From contig ML996690.1 of NCBI GenBank assembly GCA_010356995.1, forward strand, positions 1-64,000: a stretch of 64,000 nucleotides of DNA, in the 5' to 3' direction. The DNA comes from Trichodelitschia bisporula (lineage: Eukaryota > Ascomycota > Dothideomycetes > Phaeotrichales > Phaeotrichaceae). How positions within the stretch are numbered: position 1 is the stretch's first letter; each line of letters opens with the position of its first letter. The notes below the pieces were generated by a model. That model made no database searches. It was not told the DNA's origin and saw nothing but the letters and a program-made list of their open reading frames with translations. This document shows, in pieces, positions 11,240 through 21,974 of the stretch. Made by a program: the position numbers and the translations under genes.

Positions 11240-12983
11240 TCATGTTGTACGGTAGCGGAACGGCAAAAACTTCAGGTCACCTTGGTGCCCCAAATACCAG
11301 AGTCGCAGCGTACAACTCGCATCGTCGCAGCCCAAGGCGAGAGGCGAATGAAGCGCAGCTATGCCTTCGTCCAAAACGAGGAATTGCTCAAAGGGCCCAC
11401 GGTGCGGGCCGCACGCGCTCCGGATGGCACCCCTGGTGTCCATCCACACTACGACGGCAGCCCTCTCGAGCGCAACTGCGACGATGGCACCATACGGGTG
11501 CGCGCTCCCAGCAGGTGCAATTTCATCCTCAAGCCCATCTAGAGCCGCAATGCTGCCCTCTGTGCTCTTTTCCGTTTGCCACCACATATGGGCCATTACC
11601 GCGCCGTGAAAGTCAATATAGAGCACTATCATTTCGTCCGGCCAGTCAATAGCGGCAATAGGTTCAAAAGTCCGCAACGTCCACGGCTCTGTCAATTGGA
11701 GAGGCCTCTCACGAATCACGCCGCGAACAAGGACGCCATTGGAGGTGGCCCAAAAAGCCGTGATCTTATTCAAGAAACGATCGATGGTAGCGATGCCAGA
11801 GTGTAGGGTAGGGAGGGTCTTCGGGTCGGAGATCTCAAAAGCACTGCCGCCCTCTAGCGCATATACTTTCCGTCCTGAGTTAAGGCTCTCTCCTGAGATA
11901 AAGCAGACGGAGCCTTGCCGCGTGGCAGCAATCGCGTATGCTCCGCCATCCTCATAGACTCTCCCCTGCGAGTGCACATTGCCATTTTTGATGTAGGACA
12001 AGCTGTTTCCAAATGCAGCCGCGCAGCAGTCCAGCACTTGAGTGCAGTCAATGGAAGCTGGGGTGCCAATCGACGCATGACCCCACCCGATGTCCAGCTT
12101 AAAGATCTTGATGACCCCTGACAACATACAGGCAACTAGCTCTGCATCGCGACTAGTGGCCAGCCTCAGCCCTGGGCGAAACAGATCGATGGAGGACCGA
12201 GTGGAAATCGCGGGCGTGGTAGGCAACTTCTCAAGCAGTTGAACGACTGGCGGCCCGGTGGTGTTCGCAACTGGCAGTTCATCGGTGGGCGGCCCGGTGG
12301 CGTTCGCAGCTGGCAGTTCCAAGGGCAGTCTAGGGGCCGGCTGAACGACCGACTCCATGTCAGCGTCCTCGGAGCCCCACACGAAGCCCAGGCCTGGAAC
12401 GCTGAATCGATAGTTGCGTGATGAGTAGCCTCAGAAGCCCTTAAGGATATATCCCGTGGACGGGGTGATGCCGACTTTGTCGCCGCTGAGAGAGCGACCG
12501 TGGTTAGTGTAGAGTTGAATACCGCTGCATGTGCCGGAGTTGTTGATCTCGATACGGCCTGCGATGATCTCCCCGTGGTGATGCAGGTCCAGTCTTAGTA
12601 CCTTTACCTGGGGGTCAAAGTGGACAACGATGCGACCGTATACCAGCTTCAGGCCGTTATCGTACTCCACGGTCAGACCCTTGAGATGGTTGTTGACCTT
12701 GAGGCTTGCGAAAATACTGGGCCATGACCAATCGGATCCGAAAGTCCGGTTGGATGGCACAGAGAGCGTTGAAGGCGACGGTCCCGCTCGCGTGGCGGCC
12801 CCACAGCTCGCTCATAAGGAAATTTTGATCAAACGACGGTGATTGACGTCAAATCTGGCTGAGGAGGATGCGGTGTGAGCGCCCAAGTTGCGGCCCGGAG
12901 TAAAGATTTAGGCTCATAGCGTAGTCTCTCAAAGGAGCATGGCAGAGAGCAGAGAGAGTAGTCTCGCTGCCCGAGTCGTCCAT
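11240..12983 (-). pseudogene. Decayed paralogue of the adjacent lectin-like gene
   Basis: Same order as the neighbour: MDDSGS start, LYSGPQLGRSH (neighbour LYTGPDLGRHH), TVAFNALCAIQPDF (neighbour NVAFNDLSIIQPDF), jacalin segment LYTNHGRSL then ILKGF..GY and PGLGFVWG, then the propeller to 11240. The frame is broken: an in-frame TGA after LLSQI, a frameshift just after AIQPDF, and a TGA where the intact copy has Trp in LKGFWGF. The downstream 380-codon stretch is still open. A proline-rich linker with repeated LPVAN/TTGPP motifs (~12,235-12,340) separates the domains. Introns that remove all three lesions were not found. It is a tandem duplicate that has lost function, unless only the propeller half is expressed from an internal start. 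Confidence 0.72.
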
Positions 12984-13697
12984 GGCTGGTTGGATGAGCG
13001 TAAGAATACCAGCCTTGATCAAATTCGAAGGACTGCAGGCAAGTTGGGGAGTGTTCGGAGGCAAACCAAGCTTCTAACAGCAGTCCGCAGCACGAAGTAC
13101 GTGTTGGAAACTGCAAGGAGCAAAAAGGTCTTTCCTGCATAACGATCACGGCTCCCTGTTAGTCGGGTACGCACTCACCACTTTCTGCGCCTGGAAGATA
13201 TCACCAAGCCTTTGCCGTCAAGAATAGCACCAACGTGCAGTTGCGACTGACATGCCGCAGACGGGTAATCTCGTTGATAATATTTTGCAGATGCAGTATC
13301 TGAGCATTCGCGTCTATCGCACAGTTGTTGTCCATATCAGCGCATATACTCCACGACTCTAAGCAGGGCCAACCATTATCGACCGGTTTCAACCAACATC
13401 CAGAAAGCCAGAGCCTCAGTGTACCCCACAAAGCCATCAACAAGGCTGACACTCAGCCCGCACAGACCGCCCCGCAACCACCCCCCAAAGCGTCGGCTCC
13501 CGGGTAGGGCATGCCGGCCCCAAAGCAGCAAGGCCCACGCGACAGGGCGGACATGTGCCCAAAGCGGGTATGCGCGCGAGCGAGAACGCCGTTGCAATAC
13601 ACATACTCCATAAAATGCGCGCCGCCACATAAAATGCGCGCCGCCCCCCAGGGACGCAGATGCCAGCACCCGCACGACATCTCCGGCCAGCACAACG
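12984..13697. other. Intergenic, no gene seen
   Basis: Upstream of the decayed lectin gene and of the VOC gene. Open frames are overlapping and compositionally biased. Confidence 0.5.
13611..13646. repeat. Short tandem duplication, 18-nt unit
   Basis: The unit CATAAAATGCGCGCCGCC occurs twice in a row (the first copy begins with a C to C-A change at its edge). It lies ~60 nt before the VOC gene start. Probably replication slippage; no function inferred. Confidence 0.6.
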
Positions 13698-14508
13698 ATG
13701 AAGCTCACCCCGCTGCTCCTCGCGAGCCTCGCGAGTACGTCCTCCGCACCTAATGTCCTGCCTGAACTGACCCCCAGCCTCCACTCCTTTCGCAACAACC
13801 GGGACCATCACCGCCATCGGACTAGGTGTCAACAGCCTCACAGCTTCGCAATCCTTCTACACGGGACTCGGCTACGGCAAAGGCTCGCGCATGTCCTTCG
13901 GCGGCTGGGATGAAATCATCATGACACCAAAGACCGGCACGCAGGGCCCGGCCATCATCCCCATGAAATTCAAGCCCGATCGTCCGACGCGCGACCTGCC
14001 CGTTAAACTCACTTTCGCATCGCCAGACCCGGCGGCGCTGCTCGCAAAGATCGTCGCCGCGGGCGGGAAGGCTGCTTCTGGGCCCGAGGGCGCGCTGTGG
14101 GCCAAGGACATCGACGGCTACCTCCTCGAGCTCGTCCACGGCACGACAGGGCTCGTGGCCGCGGGCTACGGCAGTGGGAACGTCAGCGCAAGCGCGGCGT
14201 TCTTCGCCGCTCTTGCTGGGACAACGCCCGGGTCAGTCACCAAGCGCGGAACGTGGGATGTGGCCGCGGTTCCGACACGGAAGAAGATGCGGCTCGAATT
14301 CGTCGCGCACCATGACGGGCGACCAACGGCAAAACTGCCCCTCAAGATCGTCTGGGGCGTCTCCAGCATCCCGGGCTTCAAGAGCACCATAACGGGCGCC
14401 GGCGGAACGCTCGTCACAAAGGGTCTTGGCGCGTTGGGAGGCATGGTCGGGTTGGCATGGGATCCTGTGGAGCAGATTATGATTGAGATCAACTCGGGGG
14501 GGGACTAA
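13698..14508 (+). CDS. Secreted VOC-superfamily (glyoxalase-like) protein
   Basis: 255 residues in two exons: 13698-13734 and 13778-14508, with a 43-nt intron. The splice removes an out-of-frame leader and yields MKLTPLLLASLATSTPFA, a credible signal peptide. The rest has the two tandem beta-alpha-beta-beta-beta modules of the vicinal oxygen chelate fold: first FYTGLGYGKG..., DPAALLAKIVAAGGK, DIDGYLLELVHG; second ASAAFFAALAG..., STITGAGGTLVTKG, WDPVEQIMIEIN. Glu of LELV and EIN sit where metal ligands usually lie. Most fungal VOC proteins are intracellular, so the secretion signal is unusual. Reaction and substrate unknown. It converges on ERG20, 116 nt apart. Confidence 0.75.
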
Positions 14509-14624
14509 ATCATGATGGCTCAACTCGGGGGTAACTGAATCTCGATAGTTCAACTTTGGGGACTAGCATGCCCCACTGTCATGCCAATCAACCGGACCTG
14601 ACAGACACTCAGATGTTGGGTATA

Positions 14625-15747
14625 TTACTTGCTGCGCTTGTAGATTTTGCCGAGAAACAACTCGAATACGGCCGGCTTCAGGCCCTCGCTCTCGTCGACA
14701 GCGGCAATTAGCCCCCGGATCTCGGCCACCTTCGTCTCCTCGTAGCGCTCGTAGATCTCCTTCAGCCGCAGCTCATTGAACAGCGCCTTGACCTTGGCCT
14801 CACTCGCCTTATCCTTGCGGCCGTAGTTCTCGTTGAGCACGCGGCGCTGCTCAGGCGTCACCAGCTTGAGCGCTTGGTTCACTGCCGACGTTAGCGCCAA
14901 AACGCAAAGCCATTCACGACTCACCCAGCCACGAGCACTTGTTATCCTGAATGTCAGTCCCAATCTTCCCGAGCACCTCTGGATCGGCAAAGTTGTCGAG
15001 ATAGTCATCCTGCACCTGGAAGTACTCGCCCATCGGGATCAAAATGCTCTCGGCCTGCTTCAGGTTGCGCGGCGTAGCCAGCCCTGAATGGTACAGCGCC
15101 AGCGCGACTGGCAGGTAGAAGGAGTAGTAGGCCGTCTTGTAAATCACAATGAACGTGTATTTGTCGAGCGAGAAGTTGTCGAGATCGACTTTGTCCTCCG
15201 GCGCGGTCAAGAGGTCGCACGTCTGGCCGAGCTCGGTCTGGAAGGTAACGTCGTGGAAAAGCTCGATGAGGTCGACATAGGCGGGGTCGGTGCGGAAATA
15301 CTTCTTCAACAGGATGTAAATCGCCGACTCGAGCATGAAGGCGTCGTTGATGGCGATCATGCCGACGTTGGGCATGCGGTACCAGCAGGGCGAGCCGCGG
15401 CGCGTGATGCTGCTGTCCATGATGTCGTCGCTAACCAAAAAGAAGGCCTGCAACAGCTCGATCATCCAACCGAGGGTGGCAGCTTTAAAGTATTCATCGG
15501 CAGTCAGATCGCGGCCGAGCAGGATCTGGGTGCTGTCGACGACGGACATGCCGCGGTTGTACTTGCCGCCCGTCGTGTTGTGGTTGAGGGACTGGCGGTC
15601 AGCGCGGCTCCCTCAAACGGAGTAGAGGCGTACGTTGCGGAACCAGACGAGGGCGTTCTCGGGGAGACCATACTGGCAGCAGTGATTCGTGAGATCCTGC
15701 ACCAGCTGGGGGAAGATGGCCTCGAAGTCGGCGCGGGTGATAGGCAT
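14625..15747 (-). CDS. ERG20: Farnesyl diphosphate synthase
   Basis: Condenses IPP with DMAPP and then GPP to make farnesyl diphosphate for sterols, prenylation, dolichol and ubiquinone. 345 residues in three exons: 15747-15634, 15591-14925, 14881-14625; introns 42 and 43 nt. First aspartate-rich motif SDDIMD is preceded by FF at the positions that limit chain length to C15; second motif is [21 protein letters not shown] and the basic C-terminus KIYKRSK are standard. It shares a 436-nt upstream region with APC8. Length and motifs are complete, so it should be functional. GGPP synthase is unlikely because of the FF pair. Confidence 0.95.
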
Positions 15748-16183
15748 AACGGCGGGTTGGGGGGTAGGGATTGAGACGAGAGAGAAGGGGGAGAGAGCGA
15801 GACGGCGAAACGTCGAGACGAGACGACGGGAGAGAGAAATTGGTGGGAAGACGAGAAGAGAGGAGGAGATCAAGAAGAGTGGAAAGGCAAAGGCGTTGAG
15901 TTGTGTACAGACCACCGAGGGGTAGTGTGCAGATGCCAAGGCGCCATCGCGGGCAACGAGTGGCCAGCAGACCCCAGCTAAACTCCGGACATTGGTATCA
16001 CAGTAAACACTCAACACCACGCCTAGCATCGCGACATCCGCCCTGCAGTGCTCTTTGATTTCCCTCGTTTCTCCTACCCCTCGATTCTTCAATTCGCCTT
16101 CGCCATACGCCTTTAATCCACCTTTCCTCCCCCTCCTCTCCCCCTCCTCTCCCTCCTCCCTCTCCCTCCTCCCTCTCCCCACC
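15748..16183. promoter_or_regulatory. Bidirectional promoter between ERG20 and APC8
   Basis: The two start codons point away from each other with 436 nt between. On the + strand the last ~60 nt before the APC8 start (16120-16183) is an almost pure pyrimidine tract (TCCCTCC repeats) ending in ACCATG. Such tracts are common in fungal core promoters. No TATA box was seen. Confidence 0.55.
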
Positions 16184-18147
16184 ATGTCTCTCACCCCCAC
16201 CCAGCGCGCCGACCTCGAACGCAATCTCGCGCATGCGGTGACAGGCTGTTCGGAACGCGGACTCTATCACGGCGCGAAATGGTATGTCCTGCTCTGTTCT
16301 ACTCTTTATCAGCTTCTCGTCTCCTCCATTCGCCTCCTCCATCTCCTCTCTATCCTCTGTTATCTCCCATCTGCCCCTCACACCCCCGCTAATCTCCCTG
16401 TTCTCCCACTTCCAGGGCCGCCGAGCTGCTCAACTCGCTCCCCGAAGGCGAACACAGTATCACCGACCCGCCGCCTGCCCCCGATGCGCACCTTGAACGC
16501 CGCGAGCTCCCCCGCTTCCTCCTCGCAAAAGCGCTCTTCGACTCGCGCGAGTACGACCGTGCCGCCGCCGTCTTCCTTCCCCGCCCACCTCCGCCGCCCG
16601 CCCCCCACCCCGTTCCGCCAACTCCTCCACAGCCACCTCTTTCCGCCCTCTCCAAGAAAGCAGTCTTCCTCGCGCTTTACGCCAAATACCTCGCCGGGGA
16701 GAAACGTAAGGATGAGGAGAGCGAGATGGTGCTCGGCCCTGCCGACGGCCCGCTGACCCCCAACAAGGACCTGGTCATGCTCAGCAATACCCTCGAGGGT
16801 CTCCTTACATCATACTACGCCGCCGGCAGCAACGGGGATGGCTGGCTCGAGTACCTCTACGGCGTATTCCTCGCCAAGGGTAAGAACGAGACTCAGGCAA
16901 AGGAATGGCTCATCAAGAGCGCGCGCCTCCGCCCGTTCCATTGGGGCGTGTGGCAGGAGCTCACGGCACTCACTGCGAACGCAGAAGAGGTAGCACCACT
17001 CCCCGTCCTTTCGTATCCCACTCTAACAGAGGAGCAGCTGCAACAGTCGATCGCTGCACTCCCTGAAAACGTCATGACGTTCATCTTCCACGTCTTTGCG
17101 AACCAAGAGCAAATGCGCTTCAACGCCCATGTGCACACCGCGCTCACGCAGCTACTGGCGCTTTTCCCGCAAAGCCCGTTCCTCAAATCGCAGCGCGCTT
17201 TGCTCTACTATCATAGCAACGACTACGAAGAGGCGGCCGCCGTCTTCAACGATATCCTGCGCTCGAACCCGTTCCGCCTCGACAGCCTCGACTGCTACAG
17301 CAACGTGCTCTACGTGCTCGGACACCGTGCCAAGCTCTCAAACATAGCGCAATGTGCCGCCCTCATCGACAAGTTCCGCCCCGAGACCTGCTGCATCATT
17401 GGCAATTACTACAGTATCATGTCGGAGCACGAGAAGGCGGTCATGTACTTCCGGCGCGCACTCACCCTCGACCGCACATTCCTTTCCGCCTGGACACTCA
17501 TGGGCCTCGAATACATCGAGATGAAGAACACGCACGCTGCACTCGAGGCGTACCGCCGCGCCGTTGACGTCAACCGCCGCGACTACCGAGCGTGGTACGG
17601 CATGGGTCAAATCTACGAGATTCTCGAGATGCACGCCTACGGCCTGTACTACTACCAGCGCGCGGCGGCGCTGCGCCCCTTCGATCCCAAGATGTGGATG
17701 GCGGTCGGGGCTTCCTTCGCGCGCGGCGGCAAGCTGTCCAACGCCATCCGTGCCTACAAGCGCGCGCTCGTCGCCGGCAGCTACCAGAAGAAGATGGGCG
17801 GGAGCGCGGCCGAGCTGCGTGCTTCCGGCGGTGCGCTCGATCCCGACACGCTCTACGAAGTTGCGAAGCTGTACGAGCGCGTGGGCGACCGGCGCGAGGC
17901 GCGTGCGTTCATGGAGCTCGTCATTGCGCAGGAGGAGTCGCACCCGACGGACAACGATGCCACCTTCGGCGTCGGCGTCACGCCCAACACCAGCAAGGCG
18001 CGCATGTGGCTCGCCAAATTCCATTACGCCGCCGGGGACTACAATGCCGCCAATGAGCTGGCGACCCAGCTGTGCCAGGACGGGTTCGATGTCGAAGAGG
18101 CCAAGGCCTTGCAGCGTGATATCCGCGCGCGAATCGAAGCTATGTAG
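16184..18147 (+). CDS. CDC23: Anaphase-promoting complex subunit 8 (Cdc23)
   Basis: TPR scaffold subunit of the APC/C ubiquitin ligase, which targets securin and mitotic cyclins. 609 residues; exon 1 16184-16281, a 134-nt intron, exon 2 16416-18147. The N-terminal part (AAELLNSLPEG..., LLAKALFDSREYDRAA) matches the Apc8 N-terminal domain; then YLYGVFLAKGKNETQAKEWL and at least seven TPR units, including SRALLYYHSNDYEEA-type, CIIGNYYSIMSEHEKAVMYF, AWTLMGLEYIEMKNTHAALE and YRAWYGMGQIYEILEM, which are diagnostic for Cdc23. A proline-rich insert follows residue ~75. Head to head with ERG20. Confidence 0.93.
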
Positions 18148-18881
18148 CGCAAGGCCGATTGATTGGACGCGGCATTTGCAATATAGGATATACGAGGTTG
18201 AGCTGGGACGCTGGGCAATGAGGTACGAGTTGCGGCCCTTATTCGGTCGAGCGTTGCGCCACTAACACCAGCCTCCAGAAACCGATGCGCTAGAATTAAC
18301 CGGCCCACGTGCGAGTAGCGCATATAACCGTTGGCAGATATTAGCGGTAGCCCTCGAATTCACGTGGCCCAGCCCACGACGTCAGACGTCGCAGCGATAT
18401 TGCCCAGCGAATCGGCTGGCCACCCTTGATAAATTGCCCTGCCAGGACACCGGGTCGGTCTGCCGATATCCGGGGCGCTCGGATCGAAGACATATCGTGG
18501 GATCGTTAAGAGCGGTTTTTTTGGCCAGTGTGATCGGCGCGCTCGCGTGATGCGGATAGATGAATGGTACGGTGGAGCGATAGCTTCAGAAGTGTGTGGA
18601 AGGCGTGGCATATGGAACCTCGATGGGCCTGCGGGATGAGCGTGTGGGCGTGGGGATATGTAAAGCTCGTGTTCTCCTCAGTTATCTCCGTGACTCGCCT
18701 CGCATCAGTACATTTTGCTCGTGCTCCGCCCTCATCACCACCACACTCGTCCCAGGTGGCTCGCCGCGCTTTAGTATAACTCGTTCGTGATTCAACCTCA
18801 TCACCCCCACCCTCATTCAAACCACCACTCCCCGCTCCCATCCCTCCCACAAGTGCCTCACTCGCTCTAGAACCCACCAAA
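18148..18881. other. Intergenic, no gene seen
   Basis: 3' flank of CDC23 and upstream region of the next gene. The 310-codon minus-strand frame that crosses it is a proline-rich shadow of the glycine-rich gene. Confidence 0.5.
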
Positions 18882-19553
18882 ATGCGCACCCTCCTCCTCT
18901 TCACACCCCTAACCCTCGCCGCCCCTTTGCCACAACTCTTCGGTCCGTCCCCCCCCCCCCCCCCAAACCCCACATCCCACACTAACCCCACAACAGGCTC
19001 CCTCTTCCCCACATCCTCCACCAGCGATACCTCAGCCTCCAGTACCGGCGGGCTAGGCAGCCTGTTCGGCGGGCTGGGTGGCGGGCTCCCCTCGATAGGG
19101 AGCGGATTGGGTGGGCTGGGCGGGCTAGGCGGGTTGGGTGGACTTCGTGGCGGCAGCAACAGCGGCAGCGGAACCCGCGGCCAGTTATTCGGGATCGGAG
19201 AAGGGGAGTTGATTTCCGAGACGACGAACAACCCGGACGCGACTATGACGGCGGATGGTGTGCCACTTCCGGGAAAGGGGGCAAAGAAAGAGCCCGCAAC
19301 AAAGGAGCCAGCAGCAAAGAAACCGGCCGTAAAGGAGCCGGCAAAGAAGGAGCCGGCAAAGAAGGAACCGGCTGCGGCGGCGCCAGCGGCTGAGGCATCC
19401 ACGGCGGCGGGGATGGAGGGTATGGAGGGCATGGACATGGGACATACCGAGGGAGGACATAGTCATGGGAACTCAGTGGCGACGACGGGGGCGCCTAGCC
19501 CGGCTGCGACGGCGAAGCCAAAGAAGAAGGCTGGAGGGAGCTGCAGTGAGTGA
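18882..19553 (+). CDS. Secreted low-complexity protein (Gly-rich, KEPA repeats)
   Basis: Short signal peptide (MRTLLLFTPLTLAAPLP), then a Ser/Thr region, a glycine-rich block of GLGGLGG units (about residues 55-90), a lysine block with repeated KEPA/KKEPA motifs (about 135-165), a His/Met-rich stretch (GMEGMEGMDMGHTEGGHSHG) and a Lys-rich tail ending GGSCSE. A likely 54-nt intron (18943-18996) starts at a non-standard GTCCGT, contains a 16-C run and ends with ACTAAC...CAACAG; being a multiple of three it leaves the frame open either way (223 or 205 residues). The His/Met stretch could bind metal, but this is only a guess. Not a recognised family. Confidence 0.55.
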   Translation: MRTLLLFTPLTLAAPLPQLFGPSPPPPPNPTSHTNPTTGSLFPTSSTSDTSASSTGGLGSLFGGLGGGLPSIGSGLGGLGGLGGLGGLRGGSNSGSGTRGQLFGIGEGELISETTNNPDATMTADGVPLPGKGAKKEPATKEPAAKKPAVKEPAKKEPAKKEPAAAAPAAEASTAAGMEGMEGMDMGHTEGGHSHGNSVATTGAPSPAATAKPKKKAGGSCSE

Positions 19554-19637
19554 TTAAGGATATCGTTAGTGAGCTTTTGAGCGAGTAGTACTGTAATCAG
19601 ATATTCAAGCATTCATTCATTGGGGTATCATATCTCA

Positions 19638-21974
19638 TCAACGCTTCCGCTTGCCCTGTCCCTTTGCCTTGGCCACCTTAGGAGGAGGCGGAGAGTCCGC
19701 TTCCCCAGAGGGCTCCTCGTCCTCCTGAACAGCCGTCTCGTCTTGTTGAACGGCGGCTGTGTCCTGTTCGACTGCCGCCTCGTCCTGCTCACCCGCAGCT
19801 TCGTCTTGCTCGCCCTCCGCTTCGTCTTCCTCACCCACCGCCTCGTCTCCCTCACCCTCCTCGGCATCCTCTGCGCCTTCCTCCCCATCCTCGCCCTCTC
19901 CTAAAGTTTCACCCTCGGATGCCGAGCCAGACTCTTCGTCACTGAAACCCGTGAACTCTTCGTCCAGGTTGCCAATGTCTGCCGGATCGACGGCGCCAAA
20001 CTCTTCGCTATCCTCACCGGCATCCTCAACTCCCTCGCCCTCCTTGTCCAGCCGCTGCTTCTTCATTTCCCCCAACCGCCCGTCTTTTGTCTTCCCCTCC
20101 TCCTCGCCTCCCTCGGTCGGCGGTGGCGTGTACCACGGCAGCTTCCCACGCAAAAAGTCGTGCAGTACCATGCGCGCTACGGCATCATAATCCGCCTCAC
20201 CGCCCTTCAGCAGCTTGCCCGTCTTGCGCGCCAGTAGCTCCAGAAACTGGTCCGGCGTCTCCCACTCCTTCAGCTCGTATGTGCGCTCGACATGCCGCTT
20301 CTGGCACTTGGCCAGCGCCGCCGCGACGTACTGCGCCGGGTTCTCAACTGCCTCGACGCGGACTACGCCGCGCAGCAGAATGTCCTGCTCAGAATCGGAC
20401 GCGTTAGGCGGCACCACGCCAGGGCAGTCAATGAGGTAGATCCGCCGTGTGAGCGTAATATACTGCCACACCTTCGTCTCACCGGGAATCGGCGCCGTCT
20501 TGCACACCATCTTCTTGCGCAGCGTGTTGATGATGGATGACTTGCCAGCATTCGGATAGCCGATGAAGCCAGCGCTGATCTGCTTGCGGTCTGCATGCAA
20601 AATCGCAAACTGCCGCAGCAGCGCGATCAGGGATCCTTTGCCAAACGAGTTGGTGATTGACGCGTGGAAGGCGAGCGTAGGGTACTCGAGCGACAACGCC
20701 TTCACCCATTTTGCCTACATACGTCAGCGTGATCTTAAAATGTCAAGAACGCCGAAGGACAATGGTATGTATGAAACGTAACTACGAGCGCCGCCACAGA
20801 CAGGCGGCCCTCAACTCAACGGATCACTCTCCAGTCCTAAGACGGCCAAAACGGCCGCCGGCACAAGGCGGCGGAAAGGAGCTTGCTTTCCCATCGTTGT
20901 AACAGATTACTTCCATAGAGGCACGAGGCGGAAGAAGCCTTGACTAAACAATGGGGGCGGAGGCCTTGATTGGGGGGGGTATGGAAAGAGAGCGGGGAAA
21001 GAGGGGTGTGAAAATATTCAGGATGACTTACAGCAACTGAAGTCGGTACTAGGTCGCACTTGTTCAGCACAAACACCAGGTGCTTATGCGGTGCCTCCTC
21101 TCGCAGATACTTCTCCACTGCACGACACCGTGTCCCAAGGGGGTCACGCGCATCAAGCACGTGGATGATCACATCGCTTGAGTCCATGACTTTGTACAGC
21201 TCGTTCCAGATGCGGCGGCTCTGCCCCTTTGTGAAGATGGCCTCTCGCGGGGCCGCCAGTTGCCCGTTGGTCAGGTCCTCGATCTCTGCATCCGAGTCGG
21301 CATTCCCGCGCAGCAGGCGTGCCTGTTCGAGACGGTCGAGATACGAGTCGTGCATGGTTGTCGACTCGCTGGCCAACGCCGAGAAGCTGTCGAGCCCAAT
21401 CTTGACACGCTTGCGCTGTGCCTTGGGCCCAAAGGTGTCGCCGTAGCTTGACGTCTCAACGACCATCTTGGCATGGTGCCGCTTCAGTCCATTCACCGTC
21501 GGTGTCGGGTCGTCGCGGATCAGGCTCATGGGCAGCTTGTTCGTTTTGAGGAGGAAGGTGTTTGGGTTGCTCGTCTGCTTCGCAACGGCATCACGGAACG
21601 ACGACAGCGCCTCTTGTGAGATGACACGCGAGTTGGTGAACCTGTGTTGTCAGCGATAGGACGCAGACGATGACGACGACGGACGCACCATTTCCGATTC
21701 GGCTCGATGCGGGCGTTTGGGACCTCGCGTGACTGGAACGTCGCCGCCTGGGTGATCTCGCCGCGGGCGTTGCGCTGCGCCTTGCCCTCCTTCAGGCGGT
21801 TGAGCGAGCGCACCTTTTTGGCATCACGGTAAAAATTCTCGCCCTGCAGGTGTCAGCGGTTGATGTAAGCGGGATAGTGGGAAGAGTACACACCTTGGTC
21901 TTGACATTGGCCATGCCATCGCCGGTTTTACCCTGGCGCTCCTTGCGGGAGGCCTCTTTCTTGCCTGTGCCCAT
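19638..21974 (-). CDS. NOG2: Nucleolar GTP-binding protein 2 (Nog2/Nug2)
   Basis: Circularly permuted GTPase needed for late 60S ribosomal subunit maturation and export. 640 residues in four exons: 21974-21894, 21843-21689, 21641-21032, 20714-19638; introns 50, 47 and 317 nt. N-terminal NGP1NT features: [28 protein letters not shown]. Permuted G motifs in order: [16 protein letters not shown] (G4), GYPNAGKSS (G1), DCPGVVPP (G3). The C-terminus is a long acidic tail of alternating Glu/Asp with EQDEAA repeats, ending in a basic KGQGKRKR. The unusually long third intron houses an snoRNA (separate entry). Complete and apparently functional. Confidence 0.95.
20765..20958 (-). ncRNA. snR191: snR191-like H/ACA snoRNA in NOG2 intron 3
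   Basis: Two-hairpin H/ACA RNA predicted to guide pseudouridylation of the two adjacent sites in LSU rRNA (yeast 2258 and 2260, in GUAACUAUGACUCUC). Hairpin 1: basal stem CCCATTGTT (20955-20947) with AACGATGGG (20898-20890); guide halves AGTCA (20945-20941) and GTTAC (20903-20899), complementary to UGACU and GUAAC around the first U. Then H box AAAGCA (20889-20884), 14 nt from the upper stem. Hairpin 2: guide halves GAGAGT (20831-20826) and TAGTTAC (20784-20778), complementary to ACUCUC and GUAACUA around the second U; apical stem at 20812-20786; ACA at 20770-20768, 15 nt from the stem, three bases before the inferred end. A 13-nt bulge after GAGAGT makes the second pocket less tidy. In yeast snR191 also sits in the NOG2 intron. 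Confidence 0.85.

Noticed and set aside
11240-12983. Programmed stop-codon readthrough in the lectin paralogue
   Set aside because: Both in-frame stops are TGA, but a frameshift in the same gene makes decay the simpler reading.
6377-14508. Secondary-metabolite cluster around the P450
   Set aside because: No polyketide, peptide or terpene backbone gene, transporter or regulator is adjacent; the FPP synthase nearby is the housekeeping sterol enzyme.
15613-16224. 203-codon minus-strand frame across the ERG20/APC8 promoter
   Set aside because: It runs into the real ERG20 first exon but its upstream part is Glu/Arg/Gly-rich translation of a pyrimidine tract; ERG20 homologues begin at MPITRAD.
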